Shown: piece by piece, positions 1 through 5,213 of the stretch | Layout: each line of letters begins with the position of its first letter | How positions within the stretch are numbered: the stretch's first letter is position 1 | NCBI GenBank assembly: GCA_003601535.1 | Contig: PIXW01000038.1 | Span: forward strand, 1 to 5,270 | Origin: ANME-2 cluster archaeon | GTDB taxonomy: Archaea; Halobacteriota; Methanosarcinia; Methanosarcinales; Methanogasteraceae | Direction of reading: 5' to 3' | DNA: 5,270 nucleotides | Program-made: the position numbers and the translations under genes | Notes under the pieces: model-generated | Databases searched by the model: none | Seen by the model: only the letters and a program-made list of their open reading frames with translations | What the model was told of the DNA's origin: nothing

Positions 1-826
1 CTATGTATGCATCGATAACACAGAACAGTGTATCCATATCCGTGGGTTCTGCAATGTATGCATCGACCGCATCAAACAGTTCATCCATGTCCACCTTTCC
101 GTCACCGTTTGCATCGCCACATAAAAACGGCACCTCCGGCACAATTTCCAGCACAATGTCAACGCTGTCATTGTAGTTGCCCGCGATATCGCTCGCATTG
201 ACCTGCAGATAGTATGTACCGTTCGCTGTGCCCACAGATGCATTCGTGGTTGTGGAGTACACATCGCCACCGATGCATTCCATCACCTGCGCATCAGATC
301 CGCCGATTGCGGACAGGTTCACAGTGACGATGATGCCGACAGCGCAGTTATCCTTGACCGTCACATTCAGCTGCGATAACTGAGCCCCATCTGCCACTAT
401 CGATGGTGGGTTAGCGTCCGGATTCGTGACCATCGGAGCTTCGGCGTCTTCCGCTGAGAGATTGAGTCTTCGCGGACCGCAACCTCCACACCATGTGATA
501 GTCTCGTTTGCCAGAACTCCGCATACCCTGAAGGTTATATTATCGCTGTCATTACCACCAGCAACGCTTAGATAGTTCAGATCGTAACCATAGTTACCTG
601 CGGTTCCAATCTCAAGGCTTCCTCTGAGTTCGCCATCGATGTATGCTGAGATAATGGTTCCGGCAGGTGCCGGATCGCCATTAATCGTCACAGTTCCATA
701 GAACTGGTTTGGCATGGATGGAAACGGGTCCTCTGCGGATACCACCGCTGCCATTCCAAATAGTGCTAAAAGGATCGAAAGAAGGCTCAACGCCTTGATT
801 GCCCGTATTTTCTTACTTTGTTTCAT
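1..826 (-). CDS. Secreted surface protein with B-type N-terminal module, Ig-like domain and dockerin-like C-terminus (gene A, 3' end outside window)
   Basis: Translated by hand from ATG at 826-824; 275 codons are open and no stop occurs before base 1, so the C-terminus is missing. GGAGGT at 840-835, 8 nt upstream, fixes the start. Residues 1-31 form a signal peptide (Lys/Arg-rich start, LLSILLALFGMAAVV core, likely cut after VSA). Residues about 40-125 are a small beta-rich module (FYGTVTINGDPAPAGTII) nearly identical to that of gene B, but with added cysteines, including CGGC at 113-116. Residues about 130-230 resemble an Ig-like surface domain (PPSIVADG...LNVTV, then NGTYYLQVNASDIAGNY), with several N-glycosylation sequons. 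From Cys236 comes a dockerin-type calcium loop, GDANGDGKVD, then a helix (DELFDAVDAYI). That helix recurs 17 residues later without a second loop. Seen: domain order and motifs. Inferred: an extracellular protein that docks onto a cohesin, such as that of gene C. It follows B by 29 nt. Confidence 0.85.
   Translation of the reverse strand, partial: MKQSKKIRAIKALSLLSILLALFGMAAVVSAEDPFPSMPNQFYGTVTINGDPAPAGTIISAYIDGELRGSLEIGTAGNYGYDLNYLSVAGGNDSDNITFRVCGVLANETITWCGGCGPRRLNLSAEDAEAPMVTNPDANPPSIVADGAQLSQLNVTVKDNCAVGIIVTVNLSAIGGSDAQVMECIGGDVYSTTTNASVGTANGTYYLQVNASDIAGNYNDSVDIVLEIVPEVPFLCGDANGDGKVDMDELFDAVDAYIAEPTDMDTLFCVIDAYI
2..121 (-). other. Dockerin-like half-module and 17-residue helix repeat at the visible end of gene A
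   Basis: Encodes residues 236-275. One calcium loop is visible: D238, N240, D242, G243, D246. It is followed by the helix DMDELFDAVDAYI, and after AEPT by DMDTLFCVIDAYI, a copy with a 17-residue period that lacks its own loop. A canonical dockerin would show a second D-x-N-x-D-G loop here. The remainder lies outside the window, so the module may be a degenerate dockerin or the start of a longer repeat array. Confidence 0.65.
570..631 (-). repeat. 62-nt block identical to 1295-1356 (gene A copy)
   Basis: Perfect 62-nt match with the corresponding part of gene B, at an offset of 725 nt. It encodes the end of the shared module (about ELRGSLEIGTAGNYGYDLNY). Similarity continues toward the 5' end of the gene (632-710), where the substitutions are almost all at third codon positions and the only amino-acid change is Ala to Ser. 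This indicates recent duplication or gene conversion. Confidence 0.97.
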
Positions 827-834
827 GAATATTT

Positions 835-840
835 ACCTCC
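835..840 (-). promoter_or_regulatory. Shine-Dalgarno of gene A
   Basis: GGAGGT, 8 nt before the ATG at 826, in the 29-nt gap after the stop codon of B. It fixes the start of the open-ended gene A. Confidence 0.85.
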
Positions 841-855
841 TGATCATCCATGTAA

Positions 856-1548
856 TTATCTTCTCCGTCTTACCAGATACGCAATCGCAAGCATTCCTGT
901 GATTGCAAACATTGCTTCGAATCCCGGAAGAGATCCTCCTGAGCCGGATTCATCATCCGTCGAGGTTGATGCCGGTGTATGCGCTTCATCAGAAGTGGGT
1001 GTTGTACCCTCATCAGGTGCTGATGTTGCTCCGTTCGGTGTCACAGTCGGCAGTGGTCCCGGTCTCGATATTTCACCGGTGCCGCCCGTCGCACCACCAT
1101 CTGATGATATGTCGTTCGGTGACGTCTCCTGCGTACCTGCAGGCGTTGTTCCAACAGGTGGCTCTCCTCCTACCGAAAGATCGCGTTTCTGCGGAGGCTC
1201 ATACTCACGCCATACCGCATTCTCGTTTGCAACCTCCCCGTTTATCTTGAAGACTATCGTCCTGCCCTCGTCGGATTCGCTGCCATTGACGCTCAGATAG
1301 TTCAGATCGTAACCATAGTTACCTGCGGTTCCAATCTCAAGGCTTCCTCTGAGTTCACCATCGATGTATGATGAGATAATGGTTCCAGCAGGTGCCGGAT
1401 CGCCGTTGATCGTCACAGTCCCGTAGAACTGATTCGGACTGAGTGATGGACCGTCTGCCGACACCACCATCATCATCCCTGATAGTGCCAGAAGGATCGA
1501 AAGAAGGATCAATGTCCAGAGCGTCTTAGTGTTCTTGCTTTTTTTCAT
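856..1548 (-). CDS. PGF-CTERM surface-anchored protein with small N-terminal beta module (gene B)
   Basis: 230 residues, ATG at 1548-1546, with GGTGAT of the Shine-Dalgarno at 1559-1554. Residues 1-31 are a signal peptide (MKKSKNTK, hydrophobic LILLSILLALSGMMMVV, VSA cleavage site). Residues about 38-127 form a compact beta-rich module beginning NQFYGTVTINGDPAPAGTI, of a kind I associate with archaeal surface proteins; its ligand is unknown. Residues about 128-207 are a low-complexity Gly/Ser/Thr/Pro linker with many Asp/Glu, typical of an extended, probably O-glycosylated stalk. The end is a textbook PGF-CTERM signal: GGSLPGF (PGF at 208-210), a hydrophobic stretch, then RRRR at the very C-terminus. 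In haloarchaea such signals are processed by archaeosortase A and the protein becomes lipid-linked, so B should be the membrane-attached member of this cluster. It lies 67 nt after C and 29 nt before its paralogue A. Confidence 0.93.
   Translation of the reverse strand: MKKSKNTKTLWTLILLSILLALSGMMMVVSADGPSLSPNQFYGTVTINGDPAPAGTIISSYIDGELRGSLEIGTAGNYGYDLNYLSVNGSESDEGRTIVFKINGEVANENAVWREYEPPQKRDLSVGGEPPVGTTPAGTQETSPNDISSDGGATGGTGEISRPGPLPTVTPNGATSAPDEGTTPTSDEAHTPASTSTDDESGSGGSLPGFEAMFAITGMLAIAYLVRRRR
859..936 (-). other. PGF-CTERM archaeosortase recognition region of gene B
   Basis: Encodes residues 205-230: Gly-Ser-Leu, the Pro-Gly-Phe signature, a hydrophobic helix of about 16 residues, and four terminal arginines. 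This is the standard tripartite sorting signal of euryarchaeal PGF-CTERM proteins, preceded by a Thr/Ser/Pro-rich stalk as usual. It marks B as cell-surface anchored rather than released. No archaeosortase gene is in the window. Confidence 0.92.
1295..1356 (-). repeat. 62-nt block identical to 570-631 (gene B copy)
   Basis: Partner of the block in gene A. Beyond it, toward the 3' ends of the genes, the two modules keep the same motifs (ANE...W...LS) but diverge strongly in sequence. Confidence 0.97.
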
Positions 1549-1553
1549 AAGAT

Positions 1554-1559
1554 ATCACC
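1554..1559 (-). promoter_or_regulatory. Shine-Dalgarno of gene B
   Basis: GGTGAT within AGGTGGTGAT, 5 nt before the ATG at 1548; complements the archaeal 16S 3' end. Confidence 0.8.
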
Positions 1560-1577
1560 ACCTGATAAAACAAAGGT

Positions 1578-1604
1578 AAAGAAAGGATAATTAATCCTTT
1601 CTTT
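1578..1604 (-). terminator. Stem-loop in the C-B gap; possible terminator or processing site
   Basis: An 11-bp perfect inverted repeat (AAAGAAAGGAT, 5-nt loop, ATCCTTTCTTT) begins 12 nt after the stop codon of C on the transcribed strand. It is followed by a T-rich tract (ACCTTTGTTTTA), and the Shine-Dalgarno of B comes right after. The T-rich tail suits archaeal termination, which could lower expression of B and A relative to D and C. It could equally stabilise the 3' end of a processed D-C message. The stem is AT-rich and thus only moderately stable. Confidence 0.5.
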
Positions 1605-1615
1605 GTTTCATTCAA

Positions 1616-3277
1616 CTACAGTGTTCCGTACATCGTAGCATTGTCCGTCATCAGGATCCAGTAGCCCTGTCCCGGGGTCATGAAAGCAAATCCACCAAGC
1701 GGATAGCATTCCCAGCCATCATCCGGTGTCCACTGCCATATCTGTGCAAACTTGCCCTCGAGCGTTGTGATCGAACCGAAGTCTGCATTGGTTCCGTCAT
1801 CAACCGGCATGAGATTCGTGTCGATGTGGCCGATCATGTTCCAGCCCGTGCAGAGATTCTCTGTTGGCGGATTGACACTACCTGTTCCCGGGTCAAAGTA
1901 CATGCAGACCGTTTCATCCGCGATCTTGTAGACCCAGTAGCCCTGGCATGGCACAACATGTACAGCACCGTTGCTCAGCCATCCATCTGCACATCCATCG
2001 TAATGCATGCAGCTCTCGCCAGCTGTCAAACTGAAGACATCGACCGCTGCATCCGAGCCATTGATGCGCTTTGGAATCGAGACAAGGTTCCAGCCTGCCT
2101 TGAGGTCGAGGCAGAAGTCCGGGTTCGACAGTTCCACGTTGATCTCATCCGTTCCGGTTCTGCCGTGCATGTCAACCATCGTTGCCCTGAGCATATAGCA
2201 GCCGTTTGGCACTTCTGCCACACCGTCTATGAGTGTATCCCATTCGGCACTCCATCCATCGGTGCCATCGGTGTCGTTTCCTATCTCGACCCAGGTGTTT
2301 CCATCGTCTGCTGCGCAGTTGCAGTTCGTATCATTGTAGTACTCAAACCGTGTGTAGGCGATGCCCGCTCCGAATCCGGAGCTCTCATCGGTCACGCTTA
2401 TGACCACGCTTCTATTCAGGACATCTCCATCGCCTGGAGCTGTTATATTTGGCACCGGGGCATGGTTCGATACCACCACGTTGATCTCGTCGGTTCCGTT
2501 TTGACCGATTCCATCGACCATCGTCACCCTGATCAGGTGGCAGCAGTCCGGAATCAGTGTTGTGTTCCATTCGGCACTCCATCCATCGGTACCATCGGTG
2601 TCGTTTCCTATCTCGACCCATGCGTTTCCATCGTCTGCTGCGCAGTTGCAGTTCGTATCGTTGTAGTACTCAAACAGTGCGTAGGCGATGTCGTCTTCAC
2701 CGCTGTCATCCACCGCTGTGACTGGTACTGTGCCGCTGACTGCGTCACCATTCGCGGGGGATGTGATGCGGGGTTGTGGTGGGTCGTCCATGTTACATAC
2801 CTCGATCGTCACCGTACCATCGTTGACAGTTGGTGTCAGTGTCTCGGTTGCCGTTCCGGCAGTCGCACCAGATAGATCGAGCGTGAACGTTCCGGCACTG
2901 TTTGCATGCATGTGCAGCACTGCAAGGTTGCCTGTCGTTGAAACACCCGCATCAAGACCTGTTATGTCTGTTACCGTGTTTCCGCTCTCGGTACCTGCAA
3001 TGAACGTGTCAAACATCCCGCCATCACTATGTGTCAGGCTGACCAGTGATGAATTGAATGTCAGATCGACCTGAGCCATCTGGAGTGTGTTTCCATTTGG
3101 ATTGACCTCTATGTAGACATCGAAATCATCACCAACGCATACCGTCTTGGGTGATGGTGTGATCGAGATGATTGGGTTTGCTGCCGCCGCAATTCCGATT
3201 CCAGCGCAGAAGAGTGCCAGTACCAAAATTAAAGAGAAGAGGGATGGTATCATCCCTCTCTGTGCATCTATAGCCAT
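1616..3277 (-). CDS. Secreted cohesin-domain protein with two Ig-like repeats and GWN/GYW C-terminal region (gene C)
   Basis: 553 residues. The start at 3277 is supported by GAGGTGAA at 3290-3283, 5 nt upstream. Residues 1-33 are a signal peptide (hydrophobic SLFSLILVLALFCAGIGIAAAA). Residues about 35-159 match the cohesin fold: ISITPSPKTVCVGDDFDVYI, then MAQVDLTFNSSLV, a central loop with Gly/Asn/Thr, LAVLHMHANSAGTFTLDLSG, and a closing NDGTVTI strand. Residues about 169-271 and 276-385 are two Ig-like repeats, each with FEYYNDTNCNCAADDGN and GTDGWSAEW and ending in TDEINV. Residues 390-553 hold two related halves starting AGWNLVSIP and TGWNMIGHI, each with a GYW motif, as in many bacterial and archaeal surface proteins. 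There are 11 N-X-S/T sequons and about 15 extracellular cysteines, suggesting glycosylation and disulfides. No sorting signal or membrane anchor is visible. Inferred role: a scaffold whose cohesin binds dockerins of neighbours A and D. It follows D by 35 nt. Confidence 0.92.
   Translation of the reverse strand: MAIDAQRGMIPSLFSLILVLALFCAGIGIAAAANPIISITPSPKTVCVGDDFDVYIEVNPNGNTLQMAQVDLTFNSSLVSLTHSDGGMFDTFIAGTESGNTVTDITGLDAGVSTTGNLAVLHMHANSAGTFTLDLSGATAGTATETLTPTVNDGTVTIEVCNMDDPPQPRITSPANGDAVSGTVPVTAVDDSGEDDIAYALFEYYNDTNCNCAADDGNAWVEIGNDTDGTDGWSAEWNTTLIPDCCHLIRVTMVDGIGQNGTDEINVVVSNHAPVPNITAPGDGDVLNRSVVISVTDESSGFGAGIAYTRFEYYNDTNCNCAADDGNTWVEIGNDTDGTDGWSAEWDTLIDGVAEVPNGCYMLRATMVDMHGRTGTDEINVELSNPDFCLDLKAGWNLVSIPKRINGSDAAVDVFSLTAGESCMHYDGCADGWLSNGAVHVVPCQGYWVYKIADETVCMYFDPGTGSVNPPTENLCTGWNMIGHIDTNLMPVDDGTNADFGSITTLEGKFAQIWQWTPDDGWECYPLGGFAFMTPGQGYWILMTDNATMYGTL
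2240..2363 (-). repeat. 124-bp direct repeat, second Ig-like unit of gene C
   Basis: Matches 2567-2690 at 118 of 124 positions by my count, offset 327 nt (109 codons). It encodes residues 305-346, from GIAYTRFEYY to WSAEW, including the CxC segment DTNCNCAADDGN. Confidence 0.95.
2567..2690 (-). repeat. 124-bp direct repeat, first Ig-like unit of gene C
   Basis: Partner of 2240-2363. It encodes residues 196-237, from DIAYALFEYY to WSAEW. The rest of the Ig-like units differs much more, and the second unit has about five extra residues after WSAEW, so high identity is confined to this core. Confidence 0.95.
2801..3175 (-). other. Cohesin domain of gene C
   Basis: Encodes residues about 35-159. 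The strand pattern matches the cohesin family: an opening ISITPSPKTVCVGDDF-type strand, an NPNGNTLQMAQVDLTFNSSL segment, a variable GMFDTFIAG loop, LAVLHMHA, and a terminal VNDGTVTI strand. Cohesins bind calcium-loaded dockerins; archaeal ones are known outside cellulosomes, for example in Archaeoglobus. The assignment is by eye from motif spacing, not by profile search. Confidence 0.82.
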
Positions 3278-3282
3278 TTTAG

Positions 3283-3290
3283 TTCACCTC
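3283..3290 (-). promoter_or_regulatory. Shine-Dalgarno of gene C
   Basis: GAGGTGAA, matching the complement of the archaeal 16S 3' end, 5 nt before the ATG at 3277. It decides against the internal Met9, which lacks a suitably spaced site. Confidence 0.85.
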
Positions 3291-3312
3291 GCAATTATAT
3301 ATCTATGGAAGT

Positions 3313-5124
3313 CTATGGACACGGTCCCCAGTTTGCGACTATCACAAGTGCATCAGCGAAGTTGACATAGCCGTCACTGTTGAGGTCTTCCGAACAACCT
3401 GAGCATGGACCCCAGTTTGCGACTATCACAAGGACATCATCGAAGTTCCGGATGCCATCGTCGTTGAGGTCGCCTATGCACTCTGGCTGTGGCGAAGTGT
3501 AATTCGCAGGTCCGCTCGTCGTCACGAGGAAGTCTGCGTCTGGTACCGGGGTTGAGCCGCAGGTCATGTCACCCACATCCGGGTAGACCATCGCTGTGTA
3601 TCTCCATGGAAGCGTCCATGTGCAGAGCATATTCCATCCCTCTGGATCGCTCTCGTCGAGTATCTCCAGGAGATTCGTCTTGAACCTTGTCTCAACGTCC
3701 TCATCGACGAAGTAGCTCACGAATGGTGGCTGATTCGTAACGATCCTCTTCTCAACCTTGTCAGCGCATGACTTGATTCCATCCGGCTCATCACGGATCG
3801 TGTCGCCAAGTCCGTGCTTATAGTGCGGGATTCCGATGTCGTCCACGATCTTGTGATTCATGTTGAATGGCGGGAGCATCGGAATTACATCGTCGATGTT
3901 ATCCGGATCTTCATCACATTCCTGAACAGGTGTCTTCACTATACTGAGGTCATCCAGCTCAACAGAATAATACTTCGGAACCGGGTTCCTGATCGTTATG
4001 TACTTAAGGTCATCAGTGTTCGGACCATAGATCATGGCGATGTCATATTCTGCTCCATCGACGAAGAACGTCTCCCTCGTGTGCAGGAGTCGCCCAACAT
4101 TGAGGTAGACACCCTGTAGACCTATGGACTCAACCTCAAGATACCATGGGAGTGTGAAGCTTGGATCTGCACCCATTGCATAGGTGTGCCTGCCTGCAAC
4201 GACCTGTTTTCCACCAATATCAAGATGTAAGCCGCTCACAATCAGATCATCTGTAGTGACTTCATTGATGTTATCGTTTCCGATGTAGTAGAGATCAACG
4301 ACTGCATCTATGATATGTCCAGAGCTGTCGTATGCGAGGTCTGTCACGTTTATCGCGTGGTCAAGGAACTGGAACCAGCCAAAGTGGCTGATAAGGAGCG
4401 TATCTCTTGTCGTGATGTTGATATCCTTCTTCCCATCACCATTGTAGTCACCGACTCCTTTGAGCTGCACCATCCTGTCGGTGCCAGTGCCTGGTTCGAT
4501 CTGGAATGAGTCAAGACCGATCTGCGATCCATCACTTCCAATTGGCAGCCAGAAGTTCGTCCAGTATGTACTGGTTCCAGATTGCTGTGCGGTTCCTGGT
4601 GCTGGCTTATTCTGTGCGTTAAGCAGCATGTAGCTGTACTCAGTCACAATGTCTGCTGAGTACTTCGTATCCTGGTGTGTCCAGACATCGCCTCTCGGCT
4701 CTGGATATCGAGGTACATACCACTGCCTGACAAAGGTCTTCTCCCTGCCATTGTCACCGCTGACAGTGATCACTCCACCGTAGTCATATTCACCGATGTA
4801 CGCCGGGTTGAAGACCACAAAGTCCTTCCCAGGTGCCTCAGGGTTCATTGGGTCGAATGGTCCCTCAGGATCGGTGTACGGGAATGCCGCACTCACATTG
4901 TCCTCACCGTAGATTCTGAGTGTTGGCGTGTCATTGATGCCACCCGGATCGGTGCAATTTCTCATGTTCACGTAGAGTCCGTTGCAGTTGCCTTCACTGT
5001 ATGCGAACTCTACTCTGTCATTGTTGGCATTGGGCGCTGTAAACGCCGCTGCCTGCATTACGAAGATGGCTGCAACCATCATCACTAATATTGCGATGGG
5101 TACTACCATTTTTTTCGCGTTCAT
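3313..5124 (-). CDS. Large secreted dockerin-bearing surface protein of unknown fold, candidate S-layer-type protein (gene D)
   Basis: 603 residues; ATG at 5124 with GGAG at 5134-5131, 6 nt upstream. Residues 1-27 are a signal peptide (MNAKK, hydrophobic MVVPIAILVMMVAAIFVM, QAAA). The body, about 30-545, is not a family I can name. It is rich in Asp, Gly, Tyr and Trp, has RQWYVPRYPEPRGDVW near 133-148 and a calcium-loop-like GDYNGDGKKDI at 225-235, and shows no catalytic motif I recognise. Residues 549-603 are a type I dockerin: two 28-residue units, GDLNDDGIRNFDDVLVIVAN and EDLNSDGYVNFADALVIVAN, each closed by WGPC, with Asp/Asn at calcium positions and Cys549, 574, 577 and 602 available for disulfides. 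First gene of the cluster, behind a structured promoter region, so probably the most abundant product. Inferred: a major exported protein attached through its dockerin to a cohesin such as that of C. S-layer identity is only a guess. Confidence 0.9.
   Translation of the reverse strand: MNAKKMVVPIAILVMMVAAIFVMQAAAFTAPNANNDRVEFAYSEGNCNGLYVNMRNCTDPGGINDTPTLRIYGEDNVSAAFPYTDPEGPFDPMNPEAPGKDFVVFNPAYIGEYDYGGVITVSGDNGREKTFVRQWYVPRYPEPRGDVWTHQDTKYSADIVTEYSYMLLNAQNKPAPGTAQQSGTSTYWTNFWLPIGSDGSQIGLDSFQIEPGTGTDRMVQLKGVGDYNGDGKKDINITTRDTLLISHFGWFQFLDHAINVTDLAYDSSGHIIDAVVDLYYIGNDNINEVTTDDLIVSGLHLDIGGKQVVAGRHTYAMGADPSFTLPWYLEVESIGLQGVYLNVGRLLHTRETFFVDGAEYDIAMIYGPNTDDLKYITIRNPVPKYYSVELDDLSIVKTPVQECDEDPDNIDDVIPMLPPFNMNHKIVDDIGIPHYKHGLGDTIRDEPDGIKSCADKVEKRIVTNQPPFVSYFVDEDVETRFKTNLLEILDESDPEGWNMLCTWTLPWRYTAMVYPDVGDMTCGSTPVPDADFLVTTSGPANYTSPQPECIGDLNDDGIRNFDDVLVIVANWGPCSGCSEDLNSDGYVNFADALVIVANWGPCP
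3326..3348 (-). repeat. 23-nt direct repeat, second dockerin unit of gene D
   Basis: Identical to 3410-3432 at an offset of 84 nt (28 codons). It encodes the helix end and NWG of the second dockerin unit. Conservation at the DNA level suggests duplication of one unit or homogenisation. Confidence 0.95.
3410..3432 (-). repeat. 23-nt direct repeat, first dockerin unit of gene D
   Basis: Partner of 3326-3348; encodes the same LVIVANWG stretch in the first dockerin unit. Confidence 0.95.
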
Positions 5125-5130
5125 ATTATT

Positions 5131-5134
5131 CTCC
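5131..5134 (-). promoter_or_regulatory. Shine-Dalgarno of gene D
   Basis: AAAGGAG with its GGAG core here, 6 nt before the ATG at 5124; supports the long start. Confidence 0.8.
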
Positions 5135-5145
5135 TTTGTTTGTTA

Positions 5146-5162
5146 TGCGCATTTATTGCGCA
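5146..5162. promoter_or_regulatory. Paired TGCGCA sites in the leader of gene D
   Basis: Two TGCGCA hexamers with a 5-nt spacer. Each hexamer is itself palindromic, so the pair is at once a direct repeat with an 11-bp period (one helical turn) and an inverted repeat able to form a 6-bp hairpin. It ends 12 nt from the Shine-Dalgarno core GGAG. Confidence 0.45.
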
Positions 5163-5167
5163 AAGCT

Positions 5168-5185
5168 ACAGGTTTTACAACCTGT
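5168..5185. promoter_or_regulatory. 7-bp inverted repeat in the presumed leader of gene D
   Basis: ACAGGTT, a 4-nt spacer, AACCTGT: a perfect 18-nt inverted repeat. In RNA it would form a small hairpin just after the predicted transcription start; in DNA it could be a half-site pair for a regulator. Function unknown. Confidence 0.45.
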
Positions 5186-5213
5186 TTATGTGTGATGTTC
5201 GTATTCTATACCA

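Larger units (their letters stand above)
3316..3480 (-). other. Two-repeat type I dockerin at the C-terminus of gene D
   Basis: Encodes residues 549-603. Each unit has a D-x-N-x-D-G calcium loop (D552/N554/D556 and D580/N582/D584) followed by a hydrophobic helix LVIVAN and the tetrapeptide WGPC. The two units are exactly 28 residues apart. The NWGPC ending is a style I associate with dockerins of Planctomycetes and other bacteria rather than with clostridial cellulosomes. The first unit has Arg-Asn at the position where the second has Val-Asn. Confidence 0.9.

Noticed and set aside
225..235. Reading the cohesin-dockerin pairing as a cellulosome with polysaccharide-degrading enzymes.
   Set aside because: None of the four proteins shows a glycoside hydrolase, esterase, protease or carbohydrate-binding motif that I recognise, so a non-catalytic structural role is the better reading.
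818..1300. A 160-codon plus-strand open frame across the end of B and the B-A gap.
   Set aside because: Antisense to the low-complexity stalk of gene B, which explains its Pro/Ser/Val-rich composition. No ribosome site or domain supports it.
2240..2690. Repeats in gene C considered as a CRISPR or mobile-element footprint.
   Set aside because: There are only two copies, 124 bp long and in frame with the coding sequence at a 109-codon period: these are protein domain repeats. No spacers, terminal inverted repeats or transposase were seen.
1826..2875. A 349-codon open frame on the plus strand inside gene C.
   Set aside because: It lies antisense to a gene with signal peptide, recognisable domains and a strong ribosome site. 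Its translation has no domain pattern and simply mirrors the repeats and codon bias of gene C.
3293..3305. TATA-like AT run in the D-C gap that could be a separate promoter for C.
   Set aside because: A start about 25 nt downstream would fall at or past the ATG and remove the good Shine-Dalgarno of C, so the run is more likely incidental.
4675..5088. A 137-codon plus-strand open frame opposite the start of gene D.
   Set aside because: Antisense to the signal peptide and N-terminal body of D; no recognisable feature.
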